64,000 bases of DNA from Pomphorhynchus laevis (GCA_012934845.2 WNNJ02002925.1:16112-80111), one strand, 5' to 3'. Counted from the first letter of the stretch, positions 1 to 10,890 are shown. The notes: generated by a model not told the origin, from the sequence alone. Translations and numbers: made by a program.

Positions 1-1541
1 GGGGACGAACGATTGCGGATTTCCAGTGTGAAGGGAAGATACGACTGCGGATGGACGAGTTAAACAAGGTTGTGAGAAATGGGGATATCGATGAGCATAT
101 AGATTTTAATATGTGAGTAGGCAGGGGATCGGCAGGTGAGGTTTTGTTGGGCAAGGACATGAGGACAGATGATACTTCTGTAGGTGATACAGGGAGAAGA
201 TGAAAGAGTTCCGGAAGGATGAGAGTAGACTGGGCAGAGTGGGATAGGATGGAGACCGGGGTGTGAGAGAGCAGCGTGGATACTTTAGTCTGGAGAAATG
301 ACGAATAATCATTAGCATTGATGTTGCACGGCGACGAGGAGCGAGCAAGGATTGAGTTAAAAGTATGCCAGAGAGTCTTAGAGTTGAATGAAGTGATGAT
401 TTTATGCTGCCAGAAGGAGTTGCATTTGGTACGTAGTAGGTGGAGATGAGACCGGCGAAGAGCAAGATAGGAATCACGGAAAGACGGAGTGATCGAGCGG
501 AAATCGCGTCTGAGAGAGCGGTGATAGACTTGAAAAGCATGGCGGAGTCGACGCTTTGAGAGTAGGCATTGGATGTCAAACCATGGGGCACGGTGCAAGC
601 GAAGGTGTGGGTGAGACTTGAAGGGCAAGAGAATATCGAGAGTGGATGTGAGTTCAGAGTCGAAAAGAAAGGCGAGATCGTGAGGAGATGAATATGTTAT
701 TGTGGGTAATGATAGAGACGATTTGAGTAAGGCAGAGCGGAGAAGGGAGAGGTCAAGATTTCTCCAAGGGCGACGTAGGATTGTAGGTGTGTGAGGAGGG
801 GTGTGGTTGTGAGTGAGATCAAGGGTGATAAGAAAGTGTTCGGATAGACTAGGATCAGAGATGGACAGTGAGATGTAGGCAGCAAAATGATCGGGGACAG
901 CGATGATGTCGAGTGTCCCACCAAGTATATGTGTGGGGGCAGTAGAGATTAGTTTGTAATTGTTGTTGGATAGAATGTTGATGAACCGGATGGAATCTGT
1001 GGAAGAGGGGCTGTCTAGGCGGATATTGAAGTCGCCTAGAACGATTGAAGGGATTGAGGACAAAGAACAATGAGAAAGGAGGTCAGCGAGTTCGGTAAAA
1101 AATGAGGATGTAGGAGCTGATGAACCAGGACGGTATACAATGGCGAGATCTAGAGTGATCGGGTTAGAATAACGAACAAGTGAGCAACTCAAAAGAGCAA
1201 GGACTGAAAGGGGGATAGATTTTCTGAAGAGACGCTGGGTGACGCGCGAATGCGACGATGCCGCCATGATTAGAGGATTTAGAAGGGCATGAACTGAGAG
1301 GTCGGGCGGATTCGACTAGGGAGCAACCGGCAGAGAGCAGACGGCGAATAGAAAGGTCGTCGGAATCTGAGTGCCAGGATTCGGTGAGGCAGAAGAGATC
1401 GATGGATTGCTTGGTGAATAGGTTGAGGATAAGATCGGATTTATTGAGAATAGATCTAGTGTTGAGGAGACCGAGGCGGAAACCGTGTGTTGTGGCGAAA
1501 GAGTCTAGTGGAGAAGATACATAGGAGAGAGTGAGCGCCAT
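1..1541 (-). pseudogene. L2-like LINE ORF2, copy A: endonuclease and start of RT, frame-broken
   Basis: The endonuclease begins at about 1541 with LGLLNTRSILNKSD and LFCLTESWHSDSD, the Asn and Glu motifs of the APE-like endonuclease of LINEs. It continues in other frames, and the pre-RT linker follows (106-591). The endonuclease is spread over at least three frames, as in copy B, so single-base indels have disrupted it. The RT catalytic core would lie left of position 1 and cannot be seen. Together with ORF1 it is the 5' half of a two-ORF LINE. Confidence 0.7.
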
Positions 1542-2448
1542 CGAATTTTTGGACGGGTGTGGAAATTTCCGTCTATGTTTCGGATGGAGAGTGATGTTTC
1601 GCCGTTTTCCTCGCGACGGCGTTTTTCGATGCGTGCTGAAGAGATTTGATCGATTTCAGAAGGGGCGCAATCGGGGAAAATTCGCGTGGTTGAAGATGAC
1701 ATAAGTTTGAATCGTTGTGAGAGGACAGAAGACGCGTGAGAGCTATGCTTGAAAACTATTTTTAGGAGAGGGGGCTGGGAAGGATTAGATTGAGAAGATT
1801 TGTTTAGACGGATGAATGCGACAGGAGAAATGTCCTTGAAAAAGGATGGTTTATCCGCAGGGACAATAGACGAGAGGATGGATCTGAAGGCGGAAACATC
1901 GTGGTCTAGACGTGCTTGTGGAGATAAGGAGTTAGAAGGCGTGATATTAGTGACAATGACGCAACGATCGCGAGAAGCAAAGCGCTTCCGTAAAGGAGGA
2001 CGACTGACGTGAGTAGGTGAGATCACGATAGAAGAGCTGGCAGTTGATGATTTGGAGGGATTTGGTTTGACGACGGGAGACATAGAGGATAATGATAATA
2101 AAGAGGGTGGCAAGCGATGTGAGGAAAGATTATGAGTGGAAGAATAGTGGAGGTTGGTGGAGGTGATTTTGATTGATGGATGCAAGGTATTGAGAAACGA
2201 GACGGGAAGGACGGGACGTGGGGTGTCAGGGAGTGAAAATACATTAGTTGTAACCATTTGTGGATCCGTCACTGTCTCGGTAGATTTATCGTAAACTTGA
2301 CAAAATCCATCTTGCTGCAATACAATTTGCGGCTCCTTCACTGTCTCAGTAGATTTATTAGAAATTTGAGAAATTCGATCATGCTGCGATGCCATTTCCA
2401 ATTGCTCTAAGCGTTTTATTAACAAGTTGATTTGTTTCGCCGCATCTT
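1505..2448 (-). pseudogene. L2-like LINE ORF1, copy A (RNA-binding protein, N-terminus missing)
   Basis: An open frame of about 315 codons, homologous to the copy B ORF1. Visible parts are a short coiled coil (KQINLLIKRLEQLEM) and a Ser/Pro-rich middle. A C-terminal RRM-like block has the CVIVTNI strand, the ARLDHDVSAFRSIL helix and LLKIVFK, and ends near KIRWRSLSP. ORF1 proteins of the CR1/L2 group bind the element RNA. The cysteine-rich N-terminus of copy B (CGFCA box) is absent, because the homology breaks at about 2448 and the extra start codons come from unrelated sequence. The protein is therefore truncated and probably not functional. Confidence 0.7.
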
Positions 2449-2491
2449 CACATATCACGCGAAGTAAATGAAGCTGACTAAAATTTAAAAT

Positions 2492-2914
2492 TTATTCAGT
2501 TTTGACCTTCGACCATTGACGCTTAAATACTTTCTCACAATTACTACAGAAACGAATGCTAGGAGTAGACTCTAAAGCGAGTACACGATCACTGTTACCG
2601 ATCGGTGTCAGATAAATAACTATTTCTATATCGTTGATACGTTTGGTGAATGCTAAATCGAGAATGGATCCCGGCATTGATGAACTATATGTAGGTTTGT
2701 ATATTTGCCGAATTAGAAGCAGTTCAGCAACTAGGAATTTGAATAAATCATTATCATCAATGCTACCTTTAGTAAAGAGAGATTCTGACCAGTTTGATTT
2801 TGGTAGATTGAAATCGCTAACGAGTATAAAATGTTTGCTAATGTACAAGGAGCTCAACAGTGGCTTTAAAGCATCAAAATTTATTGGTATGATGCGGACT
2901 GATATATAACGCAA
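2492..2914 (-). pseudogene. CR1-like LINE endonuclease fragment
   Basis: An open reading segment of 140 codons with the C-terminal half of an APE-like LINE endonuclease: ILVSDFNLPKSNW (normally GDFN), then GSILDLAFT, then PIGNSDR (normally the catalytic SDH). The order and spacing match the endonuclease of the CR1-like element at 23.9-25 kb (GDFNIPQIDW, SILDLVFT, PIGNSDH). The changed Asp/His motif residues and lack of RT mark it as a dead fragment. It lies between L2 copy A and the PLE-tail remnant. Confidence 0.6.
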
Positions 2915-2924
2915 ATATTAATAT

Positions 2925-3042
2925 TGACGGATCAAATCAGATACCTGAGTCTACGAATTTTATACTATATATAAATAAATATAAAAATAAATAATTATAA
3001 GATTTTATACAATATAAAAAATAGATTTTTTTTATTTATTTA
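2925..3042 (-). repeat. End fragment of the PLE-tail repeat
   Basis: The reverse complement carries the terminal motif of the dispersed tail repeat (CGTAGACTCAG, then CTGATTTGAT), next to AT-rich sequence. It directly abuts the 3' end of L2 copy C. Confidence 0.45.
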
Positions 3043-3045
3043 TAC

Positions 3046-5035
3046 TTAGCAAATTCCCGATGGCGCACGCTTACACGACCACGAAGAAAAAAAGTTTAAA
3101 TCAGGTGTCGAGAAAGTGGGACTGGTGGCGGTATTTGATTGTGATAAAAGAGAGAGCGCAGCGGACGTCGAGATGGAGCTGGTTCCAGGCGAGTGAGGCT
3201 GAGACGACAAAGGATTGGAGACCGTAGTTGTTGGAGTAATTGGGAACGTGGAGTAAGAGGGAATGACGGGCACGCAACGATAGAAAGGTGGGCGAGTGTC
3301 GTCTAAGAAATGGAGGTTGATGAACGATGGGGAGCCGACAGCGATGAGACGAAAAGTTACGAGAAGACTTAGTTTAATGCGGATGTGGATGGTGGACCAG
3401 GAAAGTTGATCAAGATATGTGTATGTGTGGTCGAAGCGACGGAGACGTAGAAGCACTCGAACGGCGAAGTTGATTGTAGGGGTAGGATGATGGATTTTTG
3501 AGAATTGGCGAAAAGGCTGAGGCAGTAATCGATTTTAGGGAAGAGAAGCCATGAAAGTAAAGACATAGAACGGAAGTCAATACGGGGGTGGATACGGCGT
3601 ATGTCACGGAGAATTAAATTAGACGAGCAGACCTTGTCACAGACGAATGGTTTAATGGAAATGTGATCATCGAAATGGAAGTCTAAGAAAGTAAGATTGT
3701 GGACTAGGAGGGGGTGATTTATGAAGCAAAATATAAGGAGTAGGAGATATGTTAGGTTGACTATGGAGGATCTACATTCTTTTGGAATTGTCTGGGTTAA
3801 GAACGAGATGAAGATGGGATAGACGTTTGTATATAGAAAAACAGTTGGAGGCAGAAATGCCGATATCGTGTATGCGACGGGCGGGTGCATGAGCATAGAT
3901 GAGTATACCATCGTCGTATTGCATGACGTTAAAGGAGGAAGCTATGAGAAACGGAGAGAGATCGCCAAGCGAAAATGAGAAAAGGATAGGCCAAGGCTGA
4001 ACCTTGTAGGACCCCGCAGAATATAGGGATGGGATGGTAGGATGAGGAATTTGTACAGACCCGATAAGAAAGGTTGGATAGACATGAGCCAACCCATGCT
4101 ACGGAGGAAGAAAAGGCGGGACAGGATGATGAAGTGGTCGACGATGTCGAAGTCGGAGGAGTGGTCGTGGTATATGATAATACTATTTAGAGACTTGTCA
4201 CGATAAATGAGTAGGTCGTTGTAAACATTCATGAAGGCGATTTCTATGGAGTGATTAGAGCGGAAACCGGGTGGGAAAGGAGGGTACATATTGGATGAAG
4301 ATAGATAAATGTTGATCTGTATTAAGACGATGCGTTCTAAGAGCTTAGAAAGAGTAGGGAGGAGTGAAATGGGGCGATATCTAAAAGAAAGTGATGGGCC
4401 GAGCGATTGTTTCTTGAGGATAGGACGAACGATGGCGGATTTCCAGTGTGAAGGGAATATACGACTGCGAATGGACGAATTAAACAAGGTGATGAGGAAA
4501 GGGTATATAGATGAACATATGGATTTAAGTATGGGGTAGGCAGGAGATCGGCATGTGAGGTTTTGTTGGGCAAGGACATGATGATAGATGGGACTTCGGC
4601 AGGTGGAACAGGGAGAAGATGAAAGAGTTCCAGGATGATGCGACGCGATTAACAGTAATATGGAATGTAGTCGGGGTTGTGAGAGAGCAACGTGGATAAT
4701 TTGGTCTGAAGAAATGATGAATAATCATGGGGATTGATGTTACAAGACAAATAGGAGCAAAGAAGGAATGAGTTGAAAGTATTTTGAGAGTCTTAGAGTT
4801 GAATGAAGTGATGATTTTATATGCCTGAAGGAGTTATATTTGGTAAGTAGTAGGTTGAGATGAGACCGGCTAAGAGCAAGATAGGAATCATGAGAGACGG
4901 AGTGAGCGAGCGGATGTCAAGTCTGAAAAAGCAAAGATAGGCTCGAAAAGCATGACGGAGTCGACACTTTGAGATTAGACATTGGTATGTCAAACCACGG
5001 GACACTGTGCAAGCGACAGTGATGTGAGGCTTGAA
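3046..5035 (-). mobile_element. L2-like LINE, copy C (decayed 3' half)
   Basis: A third minus-strand copy of the L2-like family, homologous to about 5665-7665 of copy B. It covers the 3' UTR, the RT and the pre-RT region, and is 5'-truncated at about 5035. RT pieces occur in several frames, such as RYRPISLLPTLSKLLERIV (about 4350), DFDIVDH (degraded catalytic block A, about 4150) and MQYDDGILIYAH (YADD turned to YDDG, about 3910). The 3' end shares the GCGCACGCTTAC block with copy B. Frameshifts and small deletions are frequent, so this copy is clearly older than A and B and non-functional. Confidence 0.8.
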
Positions 5036-5039
5036 GATA

Positions 5040-5260
5040 TATTAACTTTATATATTTATATCAAGTTAAAATTTAAAATAAAAGTCAATTTTTACGAATT
5101 GACTAATATATAACATACGATGTATCAGAATAAGGATAGGAGGTCATCAGGAGGAGCTGCTATGCTATAAGGTTTCAGCCCCTATTCCTCGACCCAACAT
5201 ATTAGCTAAATACGCGCTAATTGCGTATTTCCTCTGATGAAATTTGATTTAGTATGTAGG
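5040..5260 (-). repeat. PLE-tail repeat (minus orientation)
   Basis: The reverse complement carries the hairpin AAATACGC / GCGTATTT, then the CTCGAGGAATAGGGGCTGAAACC region in degraded form, AGCATAGCAG, CTGATGACCTCC and the AT-rich trailer. The hairpin pairs with ACGC/GCGT where other copies have ACGT/ACGT or ACAT/ATGT, which is useful covariation evidence. It lies directly between L2 copies C and B. Confidence 0.65.
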
Positions 5261-5640
5261 CATGGCTTTGATCGAAAATGCCGTTCTGCCCACTCATTGT
5301 ATAACACAGCACATTAAAAACAAATGCAAAATATCAGTAATGAGCAATCAAGCAATAAAGTTTTCTAATGTTGTCTTGATCCGCATATATTATCCAACTG
5401 TTGACCAAATCCTTGAATTGTCTTAGTGATGATGCCACTCTTTACCACTGTCATGTGGTAAAAAGTTCCACAACTTTAAAGCTCAACATGATAATCGCGA
5501 TACCGATTATCATGGAATAATTGTGGATCTTCTAATTTGACTTGTGCGTAGCATGAGTAAATGACCCCTATGACTTTGTCGAACATTCATTTAAACGCAG
5601 TCGCTTGTATATCCATCAATCTCCTTAACTATATGCCACA
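5261..5640. other. No gene recognised
   Basis: AT-rich spacer between a PLE-tail repeat and the 3' end of L2 copy B. I see no coding region or family motif. Confidence 0.5.
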
Positions 5641-5719
5641 TTAAAAAAACGATTTATTTTAACGTGGCAAATGCGTGCCAGCGCACGCTTACATGACCAC
5701 AACAAAACAAAACTGTGAA

Positions 5720-7705
5720 TCAGGTGTCGAGAAGGTGTGAACGGAGGAGGTGTTTGAATGTGATAAAGGAGGGAGCGCGGCGGACGTCGAGAGGAAGTTG
5801 ATTCCAGGCGAGTGAGGCGGCGACGAGGAAGGATCGGAGACCGTAGTTGTTGGAGTAATTAGGAACGTGGAGTAAGAGGGTATGACAGGAACGAAGCGAT
5901 AGCGAGGTGGGGCGAGTATCGTCTAAGAAAGGAAGGTTGATGAACGATGGGGAGCCGACAGCGATGAGACGAAAAGTAACGAGAAGAAGGCGGAGTTTGA
6001 TGCGGATGTGGATGGTGGGCCAGGAGAGTTGGGCAAGATATGTGGATGTGTGGTCGAAGCGACGGAGACGAAAGAGCACTCGAACGGCGGTGTTGATTAT
6101 TCGTTGTAGGGGTAGAATGATGGATTTTGGAGAATTGGCGAAAAGGCTAAGGCAGTAATCGATTTTAGGGAAAAGAAGCGATGAAAGAAGAGACATACAA
6201 GAACGGAAGTCGATAAGGGGGCGGATACGGCGGATGTCACGGAGAATTAAGTTAGACGAGCGGACCTTGTCACGGACGAAGGGTTTAAGGGAAAGGTGAT
6301 CATCGAAATGGAAGCCTAAGAAAGTGAGATTGTGGACTATAGGGATGATCGATGAGGCAAAAGAAACAATGGGAGGAGATATGTTTGGTTTACGGGGGAG
6401 GATCCACATTATTTTGGACTTTTCGGGGTTTAGAACGAGATGGAGATTGGAGAGACGTTTGTAGATAGAAGAAAGACAGTTGGAGGCAGAAATGCCGATA
6501 TCGTGTATGCGATGTGCGGGTGCATGAGCATAGATTAGAATGTCATCGGCGTATTGCATGACCTTAAAGGAGTAAGGTTTGATAAACGGAGATAGATCGC
6601 CAAGCAGAAGAGAGAAAAGCAGGGGACCTAGGACTGAACCTTGTGGGACCCCGCAAAAAATAGGGATGGGAGGGGAGGATGATGAATTAGAACAGACGCG
6701 AAAGGAACGGTCGGATAGATATGAGGCGAACCATGCTACGGAGGAGGAAGAAAAGCCGTAATCATAACGAAGGCGAGAAAGGAGGACGGAGTGGTCGACA
6801 ATGTCGAATGCGGAGGAGAGGTCGAGGGAGATGAGAACACTATATAGAGCCTTGTCTCGAGAAATGAGTAAGTCGTTGTACACTTTTATGCATGCGATTT
6901 CTGTCGAGTGATTAGAGCGGAAAGCGGATTGGAAAGGAGGGTACAGATTGGATGAGGAGAGATAAGCGTTGATTTGTATTAAGATGAGGCGTTCTAAGAG
7001 CTTAGAAAGAGTAGGGAGTAGCGAAATGGGGCGATAGCTAGAAGGAAGGGAGGGGTCGAGCGATTGTTTTTTAAGGAGGGGACGAACGATTGCGGATTTC
7101 CAGTGTGAAGGGAATATACGACTGCGGATGGACGAGTTAAACAAGGTTGTGAGAAATGGGGATATCGATGAGCATATAGATTTTAATATGTGGGTAGGCA
7201 GGGGATCGGCGGGTGAGGTTTTGTTGGGCAAGGACATGAGGACAGATGATATTTCTGTAGGTGAGACAGGGAGAAGATGAAAGAGTTCCGGAAGGATGAG
7301 AGTAGACTGGGCAGAGTGGGATAGGATGGAGACCGGGGTGTGAGAGAGCAGCGTGGATACTTTAGTCTGGAGAAATGACGAATAATCATTTGCATTGATG
7401 TTGCACGGCGTAGAGGAACGAGCCAGGATTGAGTTAAAAGTATGCCAGAGAGTCTTAGAGTTGAATGAAGTGATGATTTTATGCTGCCAGAAGGAGTTGC
7501 ATTTGGTACGTAGTAGGTTGAGATGAGACCGGCGAAGAGCAAGATAGGAATCACGGAAAGACGGAGTGATCGAGCGGAAATCGCGTCTGAGAGAGCGGTG
7601 ATAGACTCGAAAAGCATGGCGGAGTCGACGCTTTGAGAGTAGACATTGGATGTCAAACCATGGGGCACGGTGCAAGCGACGGTGTGGGTGAGACTTGAAG
7701 GGCAA
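5720..7705 (-). CDS. L2-like LINE ORF2, reverse transcriptase part (copy B)
   Basis: A 661-codon open frame. The linker (residues 1-170) is followed by fingers with KSAIVRPLLKKQS and SSYRPISLLPTLSKLLERL (about 205-245). Palm block A is LDLSSAFDIVDH with the first catalytic Asp, block B is GVPQGSVLGPLLF, and block C is MQYADDILIYAH with the Asp pair. A Cys/His-poor thumb and a C-terminal region (KIDYCLSLFANSP, WPTIHIRIKLRLL) end in FITFKHLLRSHLLDT. It would copy the element RNA at a nicked target. The frame is open upstream of the first Met, so this is the 3' part of a longer ORF2 whose endonuclease is in other frames at 7706-8619. Confidence 0.88.
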   Translation of the reverse strand: MPFKSHPHRRLHRAPWFDIQCLLSKRRLRHAFRVYHRSLRRDFRSITPSFRDSYLALRRSHLNLLRTKCNSFWQHKIITSFNSKTLWHTFNSILARSSTPCNINANDYSSFLQTKVSTLLSHTPVSILSHSAQSTLILPELFHLLPVSPTEISSVLMSLPNKTSPADPLPTHILKSICSSISPFLTTLFNSSIRSRIFPSHWKSAIVRPLLKKQSLDPSLPSSYRPISLLPTLSKLLERLILIQINAYLSSSNLYPPFQSAFRSNHSTEIACIKVYNDLLISRDKALYSVLISLDLSSAFDIVDHSVLLSRLRYDYGFSSSSVAWFASYLSDRSFRVCSNSSSSPPIPIFCGVPQGSVLGPLLFSLLLGDLSPFIKPYSFKVMQYADDILIYAHAPAHRIHDIGISASNCLSSIYKRLSNLHLVLNPEKSKIMWILPRKPNISPPIVSFASSIIPIVHNLTFLGFHFDDHLSLKPFVRDKVRSSNLILRDIRRIRPLIDFRSCMSLLSSLLFPKIDYCLSLFANSPKSIILPLQRIINTAVRVLFRLRRFDHTSTYLAQLSWPTIHIRIKLRLLLVTFRLIAVGSPSFINLPFLDDTRPTSLSLRSCHTLLLHVPNYSNNYGLRSFLVAASLAWNQLPLDVRRAPSFITFKHLLRSHLLDT

Positions 7706-8619
7706 GAGAATATCGAGAGTGGATGTGAGTTCAGAGTCGAAAAGAAAGGCGAGATCGTGAGGAGATGAATATGTTATTGTGGGTAATGATAGAGACGATT
7801 TGAGTAAGGCAGAGCGGAGAAGGGATAGGTCAAGATTTCTCCAAGGGCGACGTAGGATTGTAGGTGTGTGAGGAGGGGTGTGGTTGCGAGTGAGATCAAG
7901 GGTGATAAGAAAGTGATCGGATAGACCAGGATCAGAGATGGACAGTGAGGTGTAGGCAGCAAAATGATCGGGGACAGCGATGATGTCGAGTGTCCCACCA
8001 AGTATATGTGTGGGGGCAGTGGAAGATTAGTTTGTAATTGTAGTTGGATAGAATGTTGATGAACCGGATGGAATCCGTGGAAGAGGGGCGGTCTAGGCGG
8101 ATATTGAAGTCGCCTAGAACGAGTGAAGGGATTGAGGACAAAGAACAATGAGAAAGGAGGTCAGAGAGTTCGGTAAAAAATGAGGATGTAGGAGCTGATG
8201 AACCAGGACGGTATACAATGGCGAGATCTAGAGTGATCGGGTTAGAATAACGAACAAGTGAGCAACTCAAAAGAGCAAGGACTGAAAGGGGGATTGATTT
8301 TGCGAAGAGACGCTGGGTGACGCGCGAATGCGACGATGCCGCCATGATTAGAGGATTTAGAAGGGCATGAGCTGAGGGGGCGGGCGGATTCGACTAGGGA
8401 GCAACCGGCAGAGAGCAGACGGCGAATGGAAAGGTCGTCGGAATCTGAGTGCCAGGATTCGGTGAGGCAGAAGAGATCGATGGATTGCTTGGTGAATAGG
8501 TTGAGGATAAGATCGGATTTATTGAGAATAGATCTAGTGTTGAGGAGACCGAGGCGGAAACCGTGTGCTGTGGCGAAAGAGTCTAGTGGAGAAGACACAT
8601 AGGAGAGATGGAGCGCCAT
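7706..8619 (-). pseudogene. L2-like LINE ORF2, endonuclease part (copy B), frame-broken
   Basis: APE-like endonuclease motifs occur in order but in different frames: LLNTRSILNKSD and CLTESWHSDSDD (8619-8242), then LAIVYRPGSSAP and LVLGDFNIRLD (8345-7932). The reading expected to end in a SDHFL motif lies in a third frame near 7900. At least two frameshifts (in the 8240-8345 overlap and near 8030) separate the pieces. The endonuclease normally nicks the target to prime reverse transcription. In this copy it cannot be made as one product with the RT below. Confidence 0.75.
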
Positions 8620-9635
8620 CGAATTTTTGGACGGGTGTGGACAACTTGAAAATTTCCGTCTATGTTTCGGATGGAGAGTGATGTTTCGCCGTTTTCCTCG
8701 CGACGGCGTTTTTCGATGCGGGCTGAAGAGATTTGAGCGATTTCAGAAGGGGCGCGATCGGGGAAAATTCGAGTGGTTGAAGATGACATGAGTTTGAATC
8801 GTTGAGAGAGGACAGAAGACGCGTGAGAGCGATGCTTGAAAACAATTTTTAGGAGAGGGGGCTGGGAAGGATTAGATTGAGAAGATTTCTTTAGACGGAT
8901 GAATGCGACAGGAGAAATGTCCTTGAAAAAGGATGGTTTATCCGAAGGAACAATAGACGAGAGGATTGATCTGAAGGCGGAAACATCGTGGTCCAGACGT
9001 GCTTGTGGAGATAAGGATTTAGAAGGCGTGATATTAGTAACAATGACGCAACGATCGCGAGAAGCAAAGCGCTTCCGTAAAGGAGGACGACTGACGTGAG
9101 TAGGTGAGATCACGATAGAAGAGCTGTCAGTTGATGATTTGGAGGGATTTGGTTTGACGACGGGAGACATAGAGGATAATGATAATAAAGAGGGTGGCAA
9201 GCGATGTGAGGAAAGGTTATGAGTGGAAGAATAGTGGAGGTTGGTGGAGGTGATTTTGATTGATGGATGCAAGGTATTGAGGGACGAGACGGGAAGGACG
9301 GGACGTGGGGTGTCAGGGAGTGAATATACATTAGTTGTAACAATTTGCGGCTCCGTCACTGTCTTGGTAGATTTATCATAAACTTGACAAAATCCATCTT
9401 GCTGCGATACAGTTTGCGGCTCCTTCACTGTCTCAGTAGATTTGTCAGAAATTTGAGAAATTCGATCATGCTGCGATGCCATTTCCAATTGCTCTAATCG
9501 TTTTATTATCAAGTTGATTTGTTTCGCCGCACAGAATCCGCAGTAGAACGGTGGCCCGCCACAAGTTTCCTGACCCAAAGCACAATTATGCGTTACTGAT
9601 GTCCAGATTTGGCAGCTGCTAGCGGAGCATTCCAC
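8583..9635 (-). CDS. L2-like LINE ORF1 (copy B), zinc-box plus RRM-like RNA-binding protein
   Basis: A 350-codon frame. The N-terminus has Cys-rich sequence CSASSCQIW and FYCGFCA, a zinc-box also found in both CR1-like ORF1s of this window. A coiled coil (INLIIKRLEQLEM) follows, then a Ser/Thr/Pro-rich linker. The RRM-like C-terminal domain has RCVIVTNITPS, ARLDHDVSAFRSILSSI, VAFIRLKKS, LLKIVFKHRSHASSVL, TRIFPDRAPSE and ending KIRWRSISP. ORF1 proteins of this group bind element RNA in the RNP. It overlaps the start of ORF2 by about 40 bases in another frame, as in the intact CR1 element at 18.8 kb. Confidence 0.82.
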   Translation of the reverse strand: MECSASSCQIWTSVTHNCALGQETCGGPPFYCGFCAAKQINLIIKRLEQLEMASQHDRISQISDKSTETVKEPQTVSQQDGFCQVYDKSTKTVTEPQIVTTNVYSLPDTPRPVLPVSSLNTLHPSIKITSTNLHYSSTHNLSSHRLPPSLLSLSSMSPVVKPNPSKSSTDSSSIVISPTHVSRPPLRKRFASRDRCVIVTNITPSKSLSPQARLDHDVSAFRSILSSIVPSDKPSFFKDISPVAFIRLKKSSQSNPSQPPLLKIVFKHRSHASSVLSQRFKLMSSSTTRIFPDRAPSEIAQISSARIEKRRREENGETSLSIRNIDGNFQVVHTRPKIRWRSISPMCLLH

Positions 9636-9721
9636 TTGTATGTTCTCGAGCTTGCCGAGAACATTGCGATCATATCCAGAATGAGTAGTCTGGTTTGCAC
9701 TGGTATCATATCCATCTGAGT

Positions 9722-9880
9722 TTATCGATCATTGTAACTCATCCTTTCACCTCCTCGACTATATTTGCTGCCACACCGTAGAATTTTCTCTCTCATTTCG
9801 CCAGTCATGTAAGGGAACGACGCTTTGATGATATATTCGATGTGAGGACGGATTGGCGCGTTGCATAACCGAACAAAGCA
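9722..9880 (-). pseudogene. LINE ORF2 C-terminal scrap
   Basis: The minus strand reads APIRPHIEYIIKASFPYM, matching the RPHLEY(C)IQA-P block that follows the RT thumb in CR1-like LINEs (SIVRPHLEYCIQACFPV at 26.4 kb). Only about 50 codons remain, abutting the 5' end of L2 copy B. Confidence 0.45.
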
Positions 9881-10069
9881 GAGTGGATACTGACAAAAAT
9901 AAAAATACTGACAAAAACAAAAAACTGTTTTTGTCAAAAACCACTTTTGTCAAAAGCGGTTTTTTTTCTTTATCCTATTATTTGTTTGATAAGTATTCAT
10001 TCACAATGTCACACATGCAAACGAAACGATCAGTGGGTACTTTATTCTACTGATGAGTGTTGCCGGGTA

Positions 10070-10665
10070 CTCATCATTTCGATGCTAAAGTTATCGTCGA
10101 AGAATTAGGGGCCAAAACCTGATAGCATAACAGTTCCTCTTGATGAACTCAAATCCTAATTCTAATACAGTGTCTGTTATTTATTAGTCATTTCATAAAA
10201 ATTGACTTTTATTTTGAATTTCAATTTTTTATTTTAATTTGATATAAATTATAAAAAAAATTTATAACAATTATTTATTTTAAATAGTTGATACTGATCC
10301 ATTATTGATAGTATCCTCATTATTATGATAGTATTATAATGATAATATATTATATTATATGATCGTATCCGTATCCATTATCCGTATTCTGATACAACGT
10401 CTGTTATAAAAAATATAAAAATCTTATTATTATTTATTCTTTATTAAATAATAATATTAATTATTCTTTATTAATTATTTTCTATTTATTCTTTATTATT
10501 CTTTATTATTCTTTATTAATTATTTTCTATTTATTCTTTATTATTCTTTATTCTTTATTAAATCTTTATTATTTGCATTATTATGTTTTGTCTATTTTAT
10601 AATTATATTAAATACGTAGACTCAGTTATCTGATTTGATTAGTCAGATAAATCTTCTTTCGGAAC
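10070..10665 (+). repeat. Two tandem PLE-tail repeats
   Basis: The first unit has GGGGCCAAAACCTGATAGC, the degraded AACAGTTCCTC stretch and a TGTCTGTTATTTATTAG trailer. A second trailer (CTGATACAACGTCTGTTAT) starts near 10380, runs into Pu/Py TTATTCTTTATT microsatellite, and ends with ACGTAGACTCAGTTATCTG near 10620. Both lie in plus orientation. Confidence 0.55.
10329..10591 (+). repeat. AT-rich direct repeat, left copy (partner 12293-12507)
   Basis: Both copies run from AGTATTATAATGATAATAT to TTGCATTATTATGTTTTGTC and are nearly identical. They differ mainly in the number of TTATTCTTTATT units. They flank a 1.7-kb block holding a LINE fragment and an RLE-retrotransposon fragment. Confidence 0.7.
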
Positions 10666-10890
10666 TGCAGCATCTATCAGTGTCGATTGCATAAGTATGC
10701 CAAGATCATAACTTGATTAGTCGGAATAATTCTAGGGACCCGACATTGTACAAGGAAGAAACATAAGACCTACCGAGCCGTATGTGTGAGCAGTTCGATA
10801 TGTTACTAGGCCGGTGTTAACACTCCACGTAATGAATCTATCAGTATAACGCTGTAAGCGGATATGATCTGCTTCATATTTGGCCTCACA
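10592..10890. other. No gene recognised
   Basis: It begins with the PLE-tail end motif near 10620, then unique sequence with slightly higher GC. I see no coding potential. Confidence 0.4.

Larger units (their letters stand above)
1..2448 (-). mobile_element. L2-like LINE, copy A (5' portion, runs off the left edge)
   Basis: This is a minus-strand LINE whose 3' part lies outside the window. It matches copy B (about 7077-9531) almost base for base over its whole length, so position 1 corresponds to about 7077. It contains most of ORF1, the whole endonuclease region and the start of the reverse transcriptase region of ORF2. Homology to copy B stops at about 2448, inside the start of the ORF1 coiled coil, and unrelated sequence follows, so the copy is 5'-truncated or rearranged there. 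The near-identity to copy B suggests both inserted fairly recently. Family assignment rests on the RT and endonuclease motifs seen in copy B. Confidence 0.85.
5640..9660 (-). mobile_element. L2-like LINE, copy B (near full length)
   Basis: This is the most complete copy of the family: 3' UTR (about 5640-5720), ORF2 with RT and endonuclease, ORF1 and a cysteine-rich ORF1 N-terminus. The RT blocks VLISLDLSSAFDIVDH, CGVPQGSVLGPLLF and QYADDILIYAH, with a PPFQSAFRSNHSTE box, are typical of the L2 clade within the CR1/Jockey supergroup. The RT region is one uninterrupted frame, but the endonuclease is frame-broken in at least two places. Copy A is almost identical where they overlap, so the family was active recently on this genome's time scale. 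Confidence 0.88.

Noticed and set aside
5907-6761. Plus-strand open frames within L2 copy B (basic, Arg/Gly-rich)
   Set aside because: They lie antisense to the intact RT frame. Their composition is what the reverse complement of Ser/Leu-rich LINE coding gives.
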